Source of the DNA: Blasia pusilla
Lineage: Eukaryota; Marchantiophyta; Marchantiopsida; Blasiales
Direction: 5' to 3'
Length of the DNA: 64,000 nucleotides
Assembly (NCBI GenBank): GCA_050084515.1
Contig: CM114272.1
Span: 29,698,001 to 29,762,000, forward strand
In this document: one piece after another, positions 21,917 to 33,042 of the stretch
Numbering within the stretch: position 1 is the first letter of the stretch
Layout: every line of letters starts with the position of its first letter
Program-made: the position numbers and the translations under genes
Notes under the pieces: generated by a model
The model's database searches: none
Seen by the model: the letters and a program-made list of their open reading frames with translations, nothing else
What the model was told of the DNA's origin: nothing

Positions 21917-22522
21917 AACAACTATGAAATCAACACAAGCAAGGTGCGGTAAGAGGAGAGGAAGAGAGGAAGAGAGGAAGAGAGGAGAGAGGAAACTACC
22001 TTCAACCCAAAGAGATACTTTTTTTTAAAGAGAGTTTCTGTTGGGTTGAAGAGAGGAAGATTTTTTTGTGCGCCGTAGTACCGGTAGTGAACCCCATGGC
22101 GCGCTCGCGCTCATCTGTTGTAGGCTCCTCCAATGCTCCGGTCACCTCATCCCAAATCATGCCTGGCGCTCCCTAACGAAAGGCATGGGATGTTGGGAAG
22201 CTCACCAACATAGGTAAGGCTGCCCTCAACTCCCCCACCCTATTGGCCATGGCCAACGGTGGTCTATCATCCCGTGTCACCACCTAAGATCGACGCCCTG
22301 AGCCCAAAATAGCATCCACTGTGAGATGTGGTGCTCTCTGGACTCCACCGCATGCTCGAACAACTATGAACAACTATGAAATCAACACAAGCAAGGTGCG
22401 GTAAGAGGAGAGGAAGAGAGGAAGAGAGGAAGAGAGGAGAGAGGAAACTACCTTCAACCCAAAGAGATACTTTTTTTTAAAGAGAGTTTCTGTTGGGTTG
22501 AAGAGAGGAAGATTTTTTTGTG
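21917..22522. repeat. 154-bp direct duplication of a MULE end with captured DNA between
   Basis: Positions 21,917-22,070 and 22,369-22,522 appear identical over 154 bp. They include about 24 bp of outside sequence (AACAACTATGAAATCAACAC) and the GA-rich MULE terminus (GGTGCGGTAAGAGGAGAGG). Between them lie 288 bp of methyltransferase-derived DNA plus one extra AACAACTATG (22,359-22,368). The tandem 10-mer at the right junction is a typical footprint of repair with template switching. Confidence 0.85.
22071..22358 (-). pseudogene. captured fragment of a third cytosine methyltransferase lineage
   Basis: The minus strand translates, with two stops, as HLTVDAILGSGRRS, then DDRPPLAMANRVGELRAALP, then MLVSFPTSHAFR, then GMIWDEVTGALEEPTTDERE, then RAMGFTTGTTA. 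It aligns with the target-recognition to motif IX section of G3 (DSILDPGRQS, then PPLTVVNRIGMPQAAFPTLV) and of G2 (EQAMGFPIGV). The sequence is more GC-rich and clearly different, so it comes from another subfamily of the same methyltransferase elements. Only the C-terminal quarter is present, so no activity is possible. Confidence 0.8.
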
Positions 22523-22797
22523 AATATTTCTGCACTTTTGTTCTTAGTGCTTAGTCACTTTCACGTATTTCTTTTTCCTCTTCCACATTTTGGAAACCCA
22601 TCTGAATCCGACGGGTTGCAACTTGCACAAAATTAAAAAAAACTGAAAAATCATTGGAATCACAAATGTGGAACAAATCACTTTTTCCATCCAAGGTCTA
22701 GAAACAATCTATCATTTTCCCTTGGCTGAATAGAGTTCAAGCTCATAGTGAAGGTTATGGCAAATGAAAGTACAATATAAGACCTCATTTTGCATCC

Positions 22798-24949
22798 TCA
22801 AAGTGGTTTGTTTAAAATACTTTGCACTCCTTTGAGGGACAGAATTGGTTGGTGGATTCCTACTCCTACCTCCGACTCTCTTAAAACTACAAGCAACATA
22901 CAATACATGTGCTTACAAGGGAAATACCTTTTCCCACTTGTCTCTCTTTGGACAAAGTCATCATAGGAACATGTGGGAAAGTAACAGATGTGCACCACAT
23001 ACACCCCTGTGACACTTGAATTTATAGTGTTGTTCCTGACCCAATACATCCTTCCTATTCCATTGCCACTGTCAACATCTTTTATGGCGATGTTTTCCAT
23101 ATTTGCTTCTCGAGCTGATGCGATTTGCTTTGCTCTCTCCACTGTTGACCTATACATTATGTTTCTCTTCATCCATTTCTAGACTTGAACAAAAATAGTG
23201 GATTGAGATCATCCACCTTCTTCGGGTACATGTTAACATCAATCTTGGGTAGAATCCAAATTGCAAAGGTCTCTATAATGCGAACATGCTCCAAACTGCC
23301 TTCGTCTACAAATCTGAAACGGGCACTTGTAAGATTGTCTACTTCCTCTTGAGTGCAATTGGTACCTCCAGCAATGGGCCAAATTGTGGGGGTATTCCCT
23401 AGAGCTCCAATGGCAGTTGGATAAGACTTTCGGAAAGCGCACGATTCATTTCGGCTGAAGAAGTACTTCAATTGATCCCCGGTCTTGGAGAAACGATCAA
23501 AGGTTTTGAGTCCCAAAAAGCTAGGCAGTTGTCGTCCAGTCCTTGTACGATTCTTATTCAGGAAAGTGGCGCATGCTCTTCTAATTCCATCAGATCCTAC
23601 CCTTCAAGTGGGTCCACGACCAGGGTTGCTTCGAGATATATGCCACCTTTTGAGGTTGTAATCCACCTCAATGACCAGAATCCCATATTGTTGAACTACC
23701 CCTGAGACCGGATGTTGCGAACTTCCAAGAATGGAAGGCTTTTGAAATAAAAAATTCATTGATTTTGGAGAAATTACTTCTACTCAAATTTGGGAGCAAT
23801 CGAGTGTCTACAAATACCTGGGCAGCGTAATTGCTTCATCCAAATCAATCACCGGGTTTGTTCCTTGATGTTGCCGCTTCACTTGCCTGAAGTCAAGATA
23901 CTTATCGGGTCTAGAGGAGTCTCGCTCGGACTGCTCTACCATCCATGTATGGGACGTCTTGAAATACGCCCACAAATATCCCCACCAATAAGGACGTCTT
24001 GCTTGAGGGGAGTTCCTGCTACGCACCGATTGAAGGCTTCCACATAGAGTTTCTCATCACCAAATCTCACAACGGCCCTAACATAGAGCTTGTAAATTGA
24101 AGGTCCCTTTCCTTTGGTTATGCCTTTTGTGAGGAAGATATGGGATGTTGTAGACTGTAGCACTGCCCTTGCCTGGTCTTGTTGGCATGCCTCCACGAGT
24201 GAAATTTGTCGTGCGCATACACATCGCTATACAACATACATTGCTGGTCATATCCATACCATACAACACCGATCTTCCCCACAGACGGGTAGATCCACAC
24301 ATGTACAGAAATCAACTCATACATATACATAGAGATCACACAACATTTTTTTTAATAATTTTTTATAATTTTTTAACAGTAGTTAAAACGGCACACCTAG
24401 CCTAAAACTCCACTCCTCAATCTACATTTGCATATCGAGCCTCATCCACCCTGCGCTATCGAGGAATCCGGACGCTAGCAGCCTAGTCTTATCTCACACA
24501 TATACAAAAGAGGTGCTCCAACGGCCCAACATGATAAAGATGGCTTGGGAGAGCCATCTTCTTCCCTTATATATAAAGGGTTGGGAAGAGCCAAAAGGCT
24601 TTTCCCCTAAAAATAGCTATCCTCCTGGTAACCTACGCGCACAGGTTACTAGGGGCGGGAGACCTGCTCAACAAGTCACCCGACTGTGAAAGACCTCAAC
24701 AGGAAAGTTTTCAGAAATGACGTTCATGACACAACGGACCTATCTTGAACCTCAAGATACCGCAAGACAAAGTTACACTCAAGACAGTCCACTAGCTGGC
24801 TTCTATGCCCTATCCATGATAGATCTGGGCCTATCGACTACTCAGATGTGACAAATTCTTTGGCATGCTTGTGACGACCTCCAAGAGGAATGAACACTCT
24901 CTACTCCACTCTTGTTGGGGCAAGGGGCATTTTCATGAATGTCCAATCC
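22798..24949 (-). pseudogene. M1 transposase exon 2 with SWIM zinc finger (split by a solo LTR)
   Basis: Exon 2 opens with GLDIHENAPCPN, is split at 24,207-24,853 by a solo LTR, and resumes with EACQQDQARAVLQ. Conserved blocks are GITKGKGPSIYKLYVRAVVR, NRCVAGTPLKQDVLIGGD, and LKYFFSRNESCAFRKSYP (23,169-23,516). The SWIM-like finger is YFPTCSYDDFVQRETSGKRY followed by FPCKHMYC (22,798-23,172). SWIM fingers of the CxCx(n)CxH type are usual at the C-terminus of MULE transposases. Stops and a frameshift are present. The beta-rich middle domain has no name I can give. Confidence 0.75.
24207..24853 (-). mobile_element. solo LTR, about 647 bp, A-B type, in M1
   Basis: M2 carries the empty site (GTGAAATTCTTTGGCATGC near 29,352). 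In M1 this site is opened after GAAATT and resumes with AATTCTTTGG, a 4-5-bp target duplication. Read on the minus strand the insert begins TGTCACATCT, like repeat A of G3. It ends TAGCGATGTGTATGCGCACGACA, nearly identical to the end of repeat B. Between them are diverged A features (AGGTTACCAGGAGG) and a TATA box within CTTTATATATAAGGG at 24,574-24,590. It is the expected A-B product of recombination between the two A repeats of a related element. Confidence 0.8.
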
Positions 24950-25872
24950 CTACAATGAGGGAAATATGAGAAGGGAACAAAAAAATCTGCAAGCGAAGAA
25001 AATAGGAACGTGTTGGAACACGACGAGTTGCAAGTCAGAGGCATCCCATGAATGATTGTGCAACCCGTCGGTTTCCAACGTGTTGCAACATCCAAGAATC
25101 TCCTACTGCAACCCGTTGGAGTCAGACGGGTTGCAAGTAACTTTGACCACTCCGACCTAGAAGATCCATGTGCAAGTCGTCGGAATCCGACGGGTTGCAC
25201 ATGGATTTTCCAACCTCTGACTTGAAATGGGTAGCAAGTTGGAGGCATCCCTGGAATATCCCATGAACCTCTTAGTACAATCTAACACCCAAGTACCTCC
25301 TACTGCAACCCGTCAGAATCGGACAACTTGTAAGAAGCAGGCCGATCCAGTCTCATAAATCCTTGTGCAACCCGTCAGATTTCGTTGGCTTGCAAGAAGT
25401 GTCCATACACGAAGCTTTGCAACCTGTCGGAATTCGACTAGTTTCAGTTAACTTGCACTTATGCAACTTGTCTGAATGCAAGGAGTTGGAGACAGATGCA
25501 ACCTGTCTGAATGCAAGGAGTTGCAGACAGACGCAACGTGTCAAAATCCGACGGGTTGTAGACTGAGTTAACTCGTAGCCTTGCAGCTTGCAACCCGTCG
25601 GGGTCGAGCTATTTGCAGACATTGTATACATGCAACTTGCAACCCATCAGGATCCGACATTTTGCACAAACATTCTTGATGGACCCTGTCAAGCTCCGAC
25701 ACGTTTGACACTCACGCAACCAGTAGGGTTTCGAAGGGTTGCATACTCAAGCAACCAGTCGCATCAGATGGGTTGCTTGGTTTCTACGATTTGAAATCCC
25801 TATCATTCCCATGGTTTCAACTTTTCAAATAATTCTTAGCATGCGCTCAAAAGGACGAAATATTTAACTCAC
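24950..25872 (-). other. M1 transposase intron filled with hairpin repeats
   Basis: The donor GTGAGTT (25,872) and acceptor CTCATTGTAG (24,950) match those of E and M2. The intron is about 923 nt and holds around ten copies of the GCAACCCGTCGG-type inverted repeat between 25,060 and 25,780. Confidence 0.75.
25060..25780. repeat. hairpin repeat cluster in the M1 intron
   Basis: There are about ten units with arms of the form GCAACCCGTCGG / CCGACGGGTTGC, for example at 25,062, 25,108, 25,170 and 25,590. Arms differ by one to three bases, and the loop is usually three to five bases. Confidence 0.8.
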
Positions 25873-27569
25873 CTATTGCATGAAGTTTCCCCATTGTCTC
25901 ATTTGTACAGTCCACCAACAAAGCCAAGAGAAAAACCTTTTGTACTTCCCCTCAATTGCATGCTTCCTCCACCACCCATGAAGTTCTTCTTAGCACTCCA
26001 TGGCCTGTTTCAAGGTTTTGTTGTCCTTGCAATGTTGGAGTAGAGTGACATGCTCTGTTCTCTTATTCTCCTTGATGCAAGATTTGGTGTACTAGATCAA
26101 AAATTGTTGCCAATGGAAAGAATCCGACCTTTCCCTCTTTGTTGAACCTCTCTACCCCAAAACACTTCCCTCATAGCAATCCATCCAGGTTGTGCATTGT
26201 CCGCCACGAATCCATAAATTTATGGAGGTGACTTTTTGTTTAGGGTCACCACTTCCAATAAGAGTAACCAACACATCTTCAAACTGCCAACATCTTATGC
26301 TTTTACCTCACAGAAAACTATATTTTTGAGTCCCTTCTCCACATGGTCATAAACGTGAGGCCAATGGCATCCATTTTGGCCGTCTTTCCATCAAGTACTC
26401 GTATTTGACGCATCACATTTCAGAAGCATTCAAGATCAGCGAGAAATGCAAGATTTTCCCAGAGTTGTTTCTCCCCAACAGCCGTAATCTTGCCTAGCCC
26501 AGGGATTCCAAGCAGTTGTTCACAAATTTGTGATGTTTTTGTTAACTTGATCACTCCGGGCTTTGATCCTTGAGAGCTTCTATATACCTCAGCTACTTTC
26601 TTTGCCACATCCTCCTTGATGTGTCTCTGAATTGCATCGGTAATAGGATGAATGTGGGAGCCAACATGAACTGACAACCTAGTGTACTCGAATGTAGAAC
26701 TAAAGTCGTGCACAATTAAAAATATGTTTGTTGGACACGCTCCAACATAGAAAGGGGATGCTAGACAATGAGGACATTGATGGCCTGTCGGCGGTATGGT
26801 TGCACCGACCTCATATGGAGTTTTTGCATTCTTGGGGGGAATTGCGACGTATTGACTCGCCCATTGCGCTCTAGATACGAGCAGTCTGGACTTCTACACT
26901 CCACGCCTCCAACGCATTGGCGGCAAGAAAAAATCCAAGGACCATCTGAAATTGAAGCACTAGTCCGTTGAAGGCTGCACCATCGATGACAATCACACTT
27001 TCTATCCATACCCTTCAAGCGTCCTCCATCTTTCTTTTGAGCAGGACTATTAAGTGGAGGCAACTCAAAAGTGCAATTACCATCGTATGTGGGCGGTAGC
27101 TCATCGATAAGAATATGCTTGAACATTTTAAAGGGCAGAGATGACAACAAACTATTGCTCGAAACTTGCAAGAGGAACGAGTAGGCAGAGGCAGGGCCCG
27201 GTTGGTGTCCGACAGATCCAGTGAGGTCGACAACATCCGGAATCTCTTCAAGAAGTAGAACATTATCACAAACGTGTGAAGTTGGAGTTGATGCCGGATC
27301 TTCAGAGGTGGGAGTGGCAAACATAGAGCTCGGTGCACTAGAAAATTCCCGAGCGTCTATTTGGGAAATAGAGGGCTTCACAGGCAAGCCATAAACTCTG
27401 TATTGACCATTTATGTGAGGTAGGAGATTTCATACTTTATCTCTCTTATCACTGGCTAGACTGTCTTACCCACGTCGTCCTCCGTACCATCCATCCTTAC
27501 ATCCTTGGAAACAAAGATTGTTCCAATTTGGAGAAGAAATCGTTGAGAGAGGAAATTTTCCTCCACTGG
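25873..27569 (-). pseudogene. M1 transposase exon 1 (N-terminal zinc region and DDE core)
   Basis: The frame begins in VEENFLSQRFLLQIGTIFV. It continues through the well-preserved 208-residue stretch at 26,761-27,387, which has the Cys/His pattern CDCHRWCSLQ, CRQCVGGVECRSPDCSYL, a likely DNA-binding zinc module. A helical part follows (HIKEDVAKKVAEVYRSSQ, LTKTSQICEQLLGIPG). A deletion near 26,350 removes the strand with the first catalytic Asp. The conserved end (EHVTLLQHCKDN-like) reaches the splice donor TAG-GTGAGTT at 25,872. The same protein is more complete in E and M2. Confidence 0.8.
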
Positions 27570-27947
27570 GAGGCGCGGTAAGAGGAGAGGAAGAGAGGAA
27601 GAGCGGAGAGAGAGTTTCCTGTGATTTGAAGAGGGTTTCCGTTGGGTTGAAGAGAGGAAACTTTTTGTGTAATTTTTTTGCACTTTTATTCTCAGTGCTT
27701 AGTCACTCCCATAGATATTTCTTTCCTCTTCCACATTTTGGAAACCCGTTTGAATCTAACGGGTTGCAACTTGCACAAAATCAAAAAAACTCAAAAACAT
27801 TGGAATCATAAATGTGAAACAAATCACTTTTTCCATTCAAGGTCTGGAAACAATCTATCATTTTCCCTTGGCTGAATAGAGTTCAAGCTCATAGTGAAGG
27901 TTTTGGCAAATGAAAGTACAATCTAAGACCTTATTTATTTTGCATCC

Positions 27948-29449
27948 TCAAAGTTGTTTGTTTAAAATACTTCGCACTTCTTTGAGGGACAGAATTGGTT
28001 GGTGGATTCCTACTCCTACCTCCGACTCTCTTAAAACTACAAGCAACACACAATACATGTGCTTACAAGGGAAATACCTTTTCCCACTTGTCTCTCTTTG
28101 GACAAAGTCATCATAGGAACATGTGGAAAAGCAACATATGTGCACCACATACACCCCTGTGACACTTGAATTTACAGTGTTGTTCCTAATCCAATACATC
28201 CTTCCTATTCCATTGCCACTTTGAACATCTTTTGTGGTGATGATTTCCATGTTTGCCTCCCGAGCTGATGCGATTTGCTTTGCTCTCTCCACCATTGACT
28301 ACACATTCTGTTTCTCTTCATCCCATTTCTAGACCCAAACAGAAATAGTGGATTGAGATCATATACCTTCTTCGGGTACATATTGACATCAATCTTGGGT
28401 AGAATCAGAAATGCAAAGGTCTATGAAATGAGAAACTTGCTCCAAACTGCCTTCTTCTATGAGTTTGAAACCCGCACTTGTAAGATTGTCCACTTCCTCT
28501 TGAGCGCAATTAGTATCTCCAGCAACGGGCCAAATCATGGGGGTATTCCTTGGAGCTCCAATGGAAGCCAGATAAGACTTTCAGAAAGCGCACGATTCCA
28601 TTGGGCAGAAGAAGTACTTCAATTCATCTCCGGTCCTAGTGAAACAATCAAAGGTTTTGAGCCCCCAGAACCCAGGCATAGTCGTCCAGTCCTTGTACAG
28701 TTCTTATTTAGGAAAGTGCCGCATGCTCTCCTAATGCTATCAAATCCTGCCCTTCAAGTGGGTCCACGTCTTGGGTTGCTTCGAGATATATGCCACCTTT
28801 TGAGGTTGCAATCCACCTCAATGACCGAAATCCCATATTGTTGAACCACCCCTGAGATTGGATATTGCAAACTTCCAGCAACACAAGGCTTTTGAAATAA
28901 AACATTCATTGATTTTGGAGAAGTTACTTCTACTCGGATTTGGGAGCAATCCGGGATCTCCAAATACCAGGGCGGCCTAATTTCTTCATCCAAATCAATC
29001 ACTGGGTTCGTTCCTCGATGCTGCCTCTTCACTTGCCTGAAGTCAAGATATTTATGTGGTCTCCATGAGTCTCGCTCGGACTGCTCTACCACCATATGTA
29101 TGGGACGTCTTGAAATACGCCCACGAATATCCCCACCAATGTTGACATCTTGCTCGAGGGGAGTTCCTGCTTCGCACCGATTGAAGGCTTCCACATAGAA
29201 TTTCTCATCATGAGATCTTACAGTGGCCCTGACATAGAGCTCAAAAATCAAAGGTCCCTTTCCTTTAGTTATGCCTTTTGTGAGGAAGATATGGGATGCT
29301 GCAAACTGTAGCATTGCCCTTGCCTGGTCTTGTTGGCATGCCTCCACAAGTGAAATTCTTTGGCATGCTTGTGACGACCTCGAGGAGGAATGAACACTCT
29401 CTGCTCCACTTGTGTTGGAGCAGAGGGCATTTTCATGAATGTTCAATCC
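27948..29449 (-). pseudogene. M2 transposase exon 2 with SWIM zinc finger
   Basis: A 233-residue open stretch (28,754-29,455) follows the acceptor GTCGTTGCAG at 29,450. It reads GLNIHENALCSNTSGAESVH, then EACQQDQARAMLQFAASHIF, then GEVT-like beta blocks up to QQYGISVIEVDCNLKRWHIS. It is the longest intact copy of this unnamed domain in the window. The later part (27,948-28,295) is AKQIASAREANMEIITTKDV, YWIRNNTVNSSVTGVYVVH, then the SWIM-like finger STCSYDDFVQRETSGKRYF with PCKHMYC. Between the two pieces the frame is broken. Confidence 0.75.
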
Positions 29450-29514
29450 CTGCAACGACGGAAATGTGAGAAAGGAACGAAAATAGCTTTATAAGGGAAG
29501 AAAAAAGCAACTTT

Positions 29515-30158
29515 CAGAACCCAACGGGTTGCAAGTCGGAGGCATCCCATGATGATTCTGCAAACTGTGGGTTTTGGACGTGTCGCAACACCCTAGAACC
29601 ACCTGCTGCAACTCGCCAGATTCAGACGGGTTGCAAGCAACTTTGGACACTCCGGGCTAGAAGATCCATGTGCAAGTCATCAGAATCCGACGGGTTGCAC
29701 ATGGATTTTCCAGCCTCCGACTTGAAATAGGTTGCAAGTCGGAGGCATCCTTGGAATGTCCCAGGAACCTCTTATTGCAACCTGGTTCCTAAGAACCTCC
29801 TACAGCAACCCGTCGGAATCGGATGGGTTGTGAGAAGCAGGCCGGTCCGGTCTCTAAAATCCTTGTGCAACCTGTCGGATTCCGTTGGCTTGCAATAAGT
29901 GTCCACACACGAAGCTTTGCAACGTGTCAAAATTTGACGGGTTTCAATTAACTTGCACTGATGCAAGGTCTCTGGATGTGAGAAGTTGGGGACAGCCGCA
30001 ACCTGTCTGAATGCGAGGAGTCAGAGACAGACGCAAGTAGTCGGAATCCGACGAGTTGCAGACAAACGCAACTTGTCGGATTTTGACCAGCTACAGAGTG
30101 AGTTAACTGGCAGCCTTGCGGCTTGCAACCCATTGGGGTCAAGCTATTTGTAGACCTT
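29515..30158. repeat. hairpin repeat cluster in the M2 intron, left part
   Basis: The same repeat family as in M1, with similar order and spacing, so the cluster was already present before the two copies separated. Units lie near 29,600, 29,680, 29,805, 29,870 and 30,030. Confidence 0.8.
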
Positions 30159-30167
30159 GTATACATG
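30159..30167. repeat. 9-bp target duplication, left of E
   Basis: GTATACATG lies immediately before the GGGGGCTGG start of E. It is identical to 42,539-42,547. Confidence 0.85.
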
Positions 30168-30860
30168 GGGGGCTGGTATTCAGGCAGGAGAGAGGAAGAG
30201 AGGAGAGGAAGAGAGGAAGAGAGGAGAGTCTCTCTTCAAAAAAAAGGGCCAAATCCGCCTCCTCTCTTCAAAACTTTTTGACATATTTGAAATTTTTGTT
30301 TGCTTTCAAATTCATGAAATCTTTAGAAGAGAGTAGGTAGTGGTCCACATTCGGGCCTTAAGAAACCTCCTTTTTTCAGGGGGTGAAAAACAATTAGACA
30401 TCATAAGACTACTACAAAAAAATTTCCATCACTCTCCATGTGAGCCTAAGTTACTTCACATTGCCTGTCTCATTCTACAGTAAGCTGTGCCTAGGGCTAT
30501 TTTTCTTGGAGGACCATTGGCAAATAATGTGACCAGAAGTAGCAATCTCATCTCAATGAAAGATTCAAATAAAGACCAACTTTGTGAAATGTGAACACAG
30601 GAGACGATAATTAAACCAAAAGATTGTTAACTTTCTGGAGTAAAGAGAAACTGATGTCCCTTCTTTCAGATCCTAAATCTGATAAACCGAGAAGCTGCAC
30701 CCCTCCCAACCCGTTGGAATTTTACAGGTTCCAACTCTTGCCACCTGTCAGAATCAGATGGCTTGCACCCCTTGCAAGAAAACTCATCATAACAAAGGAA
30801 AGATTTTGAGAAGTGATTCCATTCCACCCTACACCCACAAAAATTCAACTGTTTGGGAAT
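30168..30860. other. left terminal region of E
   Basis: The region opens with GA-rich units (30,180-30,230) and their inverse (TCTCTCTTC) and then AT-rich sequence. One hairpin repeat pair is near 30,705-30,770. Open frames of about 60-70 residues have no recognisable content. Confidence 0.5.
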
Positions 30861-31960
30861 CCGAAATGGCAATCCGACAGGTTATAGGAATCCAGCACGT
30901 CTTAGAGAAGAAAAGAAGCCTAAGATTGGTTTGACGATACTAGGGGAACAAGCCAAAAGTGAAGAAGCCCGTCACAATGCCTCAGAATTTGGTCTCCCAG
31001 GGAAAGAGTCCGATCATTCAAGCAGCCAACCTCTCGGAATCGGACAGCTTGCCTGGAAATGGTTGAAAAGTTGCAATGGTCAAAAAGTGAAAAGTTTCAA
31101 CACGTCGGAATCCGACGGGTTGCAAAATTGTAATTCTGAGTAGCTAGACACAATCCACAAGTCCAAAAAAAATATTCAGCAAAATTTTACAAACACCATT
31201 ATCGGTTGAAAAAATCTCGTCCTTTATTACATCCGAAGGAATCTCGGAAATGTACATTTGATCTAGTCTATGATTTCTTCAGCCTCATCATGTACAAATT
31301 TTCTCCTAACTCTCCTAGGTTCCTGTACAAAAGGAATATCGAGGGATACAAGTCGCTCCTTTGGCCGATTGTAGACGGGGATCGAAAATGTTGGCGAATT
31401 TGAGAGCCTTGGCCCCCCCCTAGGTACACCATAACAGTCCCATGTAACCTGATTTGAGTCCCATCGCCTTCCTCGGCAGTATATCTTGTACGCTCTGCAA
31501 TGTGACACCCATCCAGTATCAATATGTGCTCCGTCCTTAGAAATACCATGATATATGGCAATCCCATAGGTAGTAGGAATCCAACATGTCTTAGAGAAGA
31601 GAAGAAGCCTATGCCTAGTTTGACGATACTAGGGGAAGGTGCCAAAGTGAAGAAGCCCGCCAGAATGCCTCTAAAGAGTCCAAAAGAGTCCGATCACTCA
31701 CACAGCCAACTTGTTAGAATCCGATAGGTTTCCTGGAAGTGGTTAAAAAGGTGCAATGGTCAAAAAGTGAAAAGTTGCAAGCCGTGGAAATCCGGCGGGT
31801 TGCAAAATAGAAGTCCTTGGAGTACATAGACGATCATATTTGACAATACCAAAAAAGATATTCAGCAAACTTTTACAAACACCATCATCTTTCAAAAAAA
31901 TCTTGTCCTTTATTACATCCGAAAGAAGCTCGGAACTGTACATTTGCTCTACTCTATGAA
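30860..31960. repeat. tandem duplication, period about 685-689 bp
   Basis: The segment about 30,860-31,270 recurs, diverged, at about 31,550-31,960. Anchors are GGAATCCAGCACGTCTTAGA (30,887) with GGAATCCAACATGTCTTAGA (31,576), and CCTTTATTACATCCGAAG at 31,220 and 31,905. Each copy carries a hairpin repeat. The second copy immediately follows the stop of the methyltransferase-like gene, so the duplicated unit looks like its 3' flank. Confidence 0.8.
31268..31645 (-). CDS. unrecognised ORF or exon in the E tail
   Basis: This 125-residue frame has a low-complexity start and a better second half: RTRYTAEEGDGTQIRLHGTV, MVYLGGGQGSQIRQHFRSP, SDLYPSIFLLYRNLGELGE, NLYMMRLKKS. A plausible acceptor CACATTGCAG lies at about 31,500, just before AERTRYTAEEG, so the second half may be a terminal exon. 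I do not recognise the family. It sits between the two halves of the tandem duplication and on the same strand as the methyltransferase-like gene. It may be a third coding part of element E. Confidence 0.35.
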   Translation of the reverse strand: MAPSPSIVKLGIGFFSSLRHVGFLLPMGLPYIMVFLRTEHILILDGCHIAERTRYTAEEGDGTQIRLHGTVMVYLGGGQGSQIRQHFRSPSTIGQRSDLYPSIFLLYRNLGELGENLYMMRLKKS

Positions 31961-32034
31961 ATCTTTTGCCGCTTCATAAAATAAATCCCTACTCCAAAGG
32001 CTGCAGTCAAGCTGGGTCCTTGAGTTCTTTGAAC

Positions 32035-32550
32035 TCACTCGTCATCGTCCGAGAGCTCTTCCAAGATTACAGTCGGCCTTGCCCTCCCGATTTTTGGAAT
32101 CATGGGAAGTGACGATGGTGTCACTACCAATGGTGGGTCTGGAACCGGAGCTCTCGGCTTCAGAGGAGAGTTGTACGCCCCAACTAGCCTGTCGTAATCT
32201 GCCTTTGCCTCCTTGCAAAGGTCAAACAGTTGTTGCATTCCCTCAAGATAGAGAATGTTCCTGCCACTCTACCAGGCGCCTCTGATACTCGCCCCTAAAA
32301 GGCCCACTAAGTCGAACACCAAGTCACCCGGCCTTGAGCAGAGCTTGATGAGCGTTTGCATCAGGGCTGGCGACTTTTCCCTTCCTCCAAGTAAGGGGGT
32401 ATTGTCTTGCATGTAAATTCCCGGGGGGGGGGGATTGTATAAACTATCTAAGTTGTACCCATCGGAGCATGGATCCACAGGATCCAGGATCTTAAACACC
32501 TGGAAGTTGTGCTCGGGCCGAACAAAGTAGTAAACATAGGAATGGTCCAT
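32035..32550 (-). pseudogene. exon 3 of the methyltransferase-like gene (AdoMet motif and acidic tail)
   Basis: A single frame with one stop: MDHSYVYYFVRPEHNFQVF, LYNPPPPGIYMQDNTPLLGG, REKSPALMQTLIKLCSRPGD, LVFDLVGLLGASIRGAW, stop (about 32,266), then SGRNILYLEGMQQLFDL. The pattern K/S-P-x-L-M-x-x-L-I, PGDLVFD, then a Gly-rich turn followed by GR-N-I-L-Y-L-E is what one sees at the C-terminus of N6/N4 DNA methylases, where the Pro-Gly-Asp strand leads into the AdoMet loop and the acidic residue at the end of the second strand. The stop replaces a residue between W and S. Confidence 0.65.
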
Positions 32551-33042
32551 CTATAAAGAAGCACGTTGGAAACAATGTCAGCAACAAGAAAGAGCTACTT
32601 GACCACTGGTCTACTCTCAGTATGGTGACATAATGTGCAACACGTCCCGAAAGAACTTCGCATTATAATCCTAACATTGGAGCAACCTGTCGAAGTCCGA
32701 CGGGTTGTCTTACAAGTGTTAGTGATTTTTTTGTCCATGAGCAACCCGTCGGAAGGCAACAGGTTACTCGCTTAGAGCAGCCCATGGTTGGCTAAGAGCA
32801 ACCCATCGCTTATAGACGGGTTGCATCATTCCAAAAACACAAGGAAAAAGCATGAGCACTTGCAACCCATCGGGTTTCGACGGGTTGCATTCACCCAATG
32901 GAGACTTGCGGTAAATTTGCAACCCGTCGCTTTCAGACGGATTGCACCACTGAAGTTTCCAACTCAAAAAATCCGACAGGTTGCATGCAAAGATGCAACC
33001 CGTCGGAGAAAGACAATTTGGATACAAATTTAGAGCCCTTAC
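32551..33042 (-). other. intron 2 of the methyltransferase-like gene, with hairpin repeats
   Basis: The donor is GTAAGG and the acceptor CTTCTTTATAG. The intron is about 492 nt and contains six or more GCAACCC...GGGTTGC hairpin units between 32,690 and 33,010. The neighbouring exons contain none. Confidence 0.65.

Larger units (their letters stand above)
22394..27569 (-). mobile_element. M1: MULE-like element (partial, minus)
   Basis: M1 holds the transposase in minus orientation from within its N-terminal part (27,569) to the GA-rich terminus at 22,394. Its 5' end is cut off where M2's terminus (GAGGCGCGGTAAGAGGAG) begins at 27,570. It lacks part of the catalytic exon near 26,350 compared with E and M2. 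It contains the solo LTR at 24,207-24,853. Its intact intron provides the empty site for the insertion of E into M2. Confidence 0.75.

Noticed and set aside
25060-25790. Palindromes as intrinsic terminators
   Set aside because: They lack the following T-run, lie in introns, and the genome is eukaryotic.
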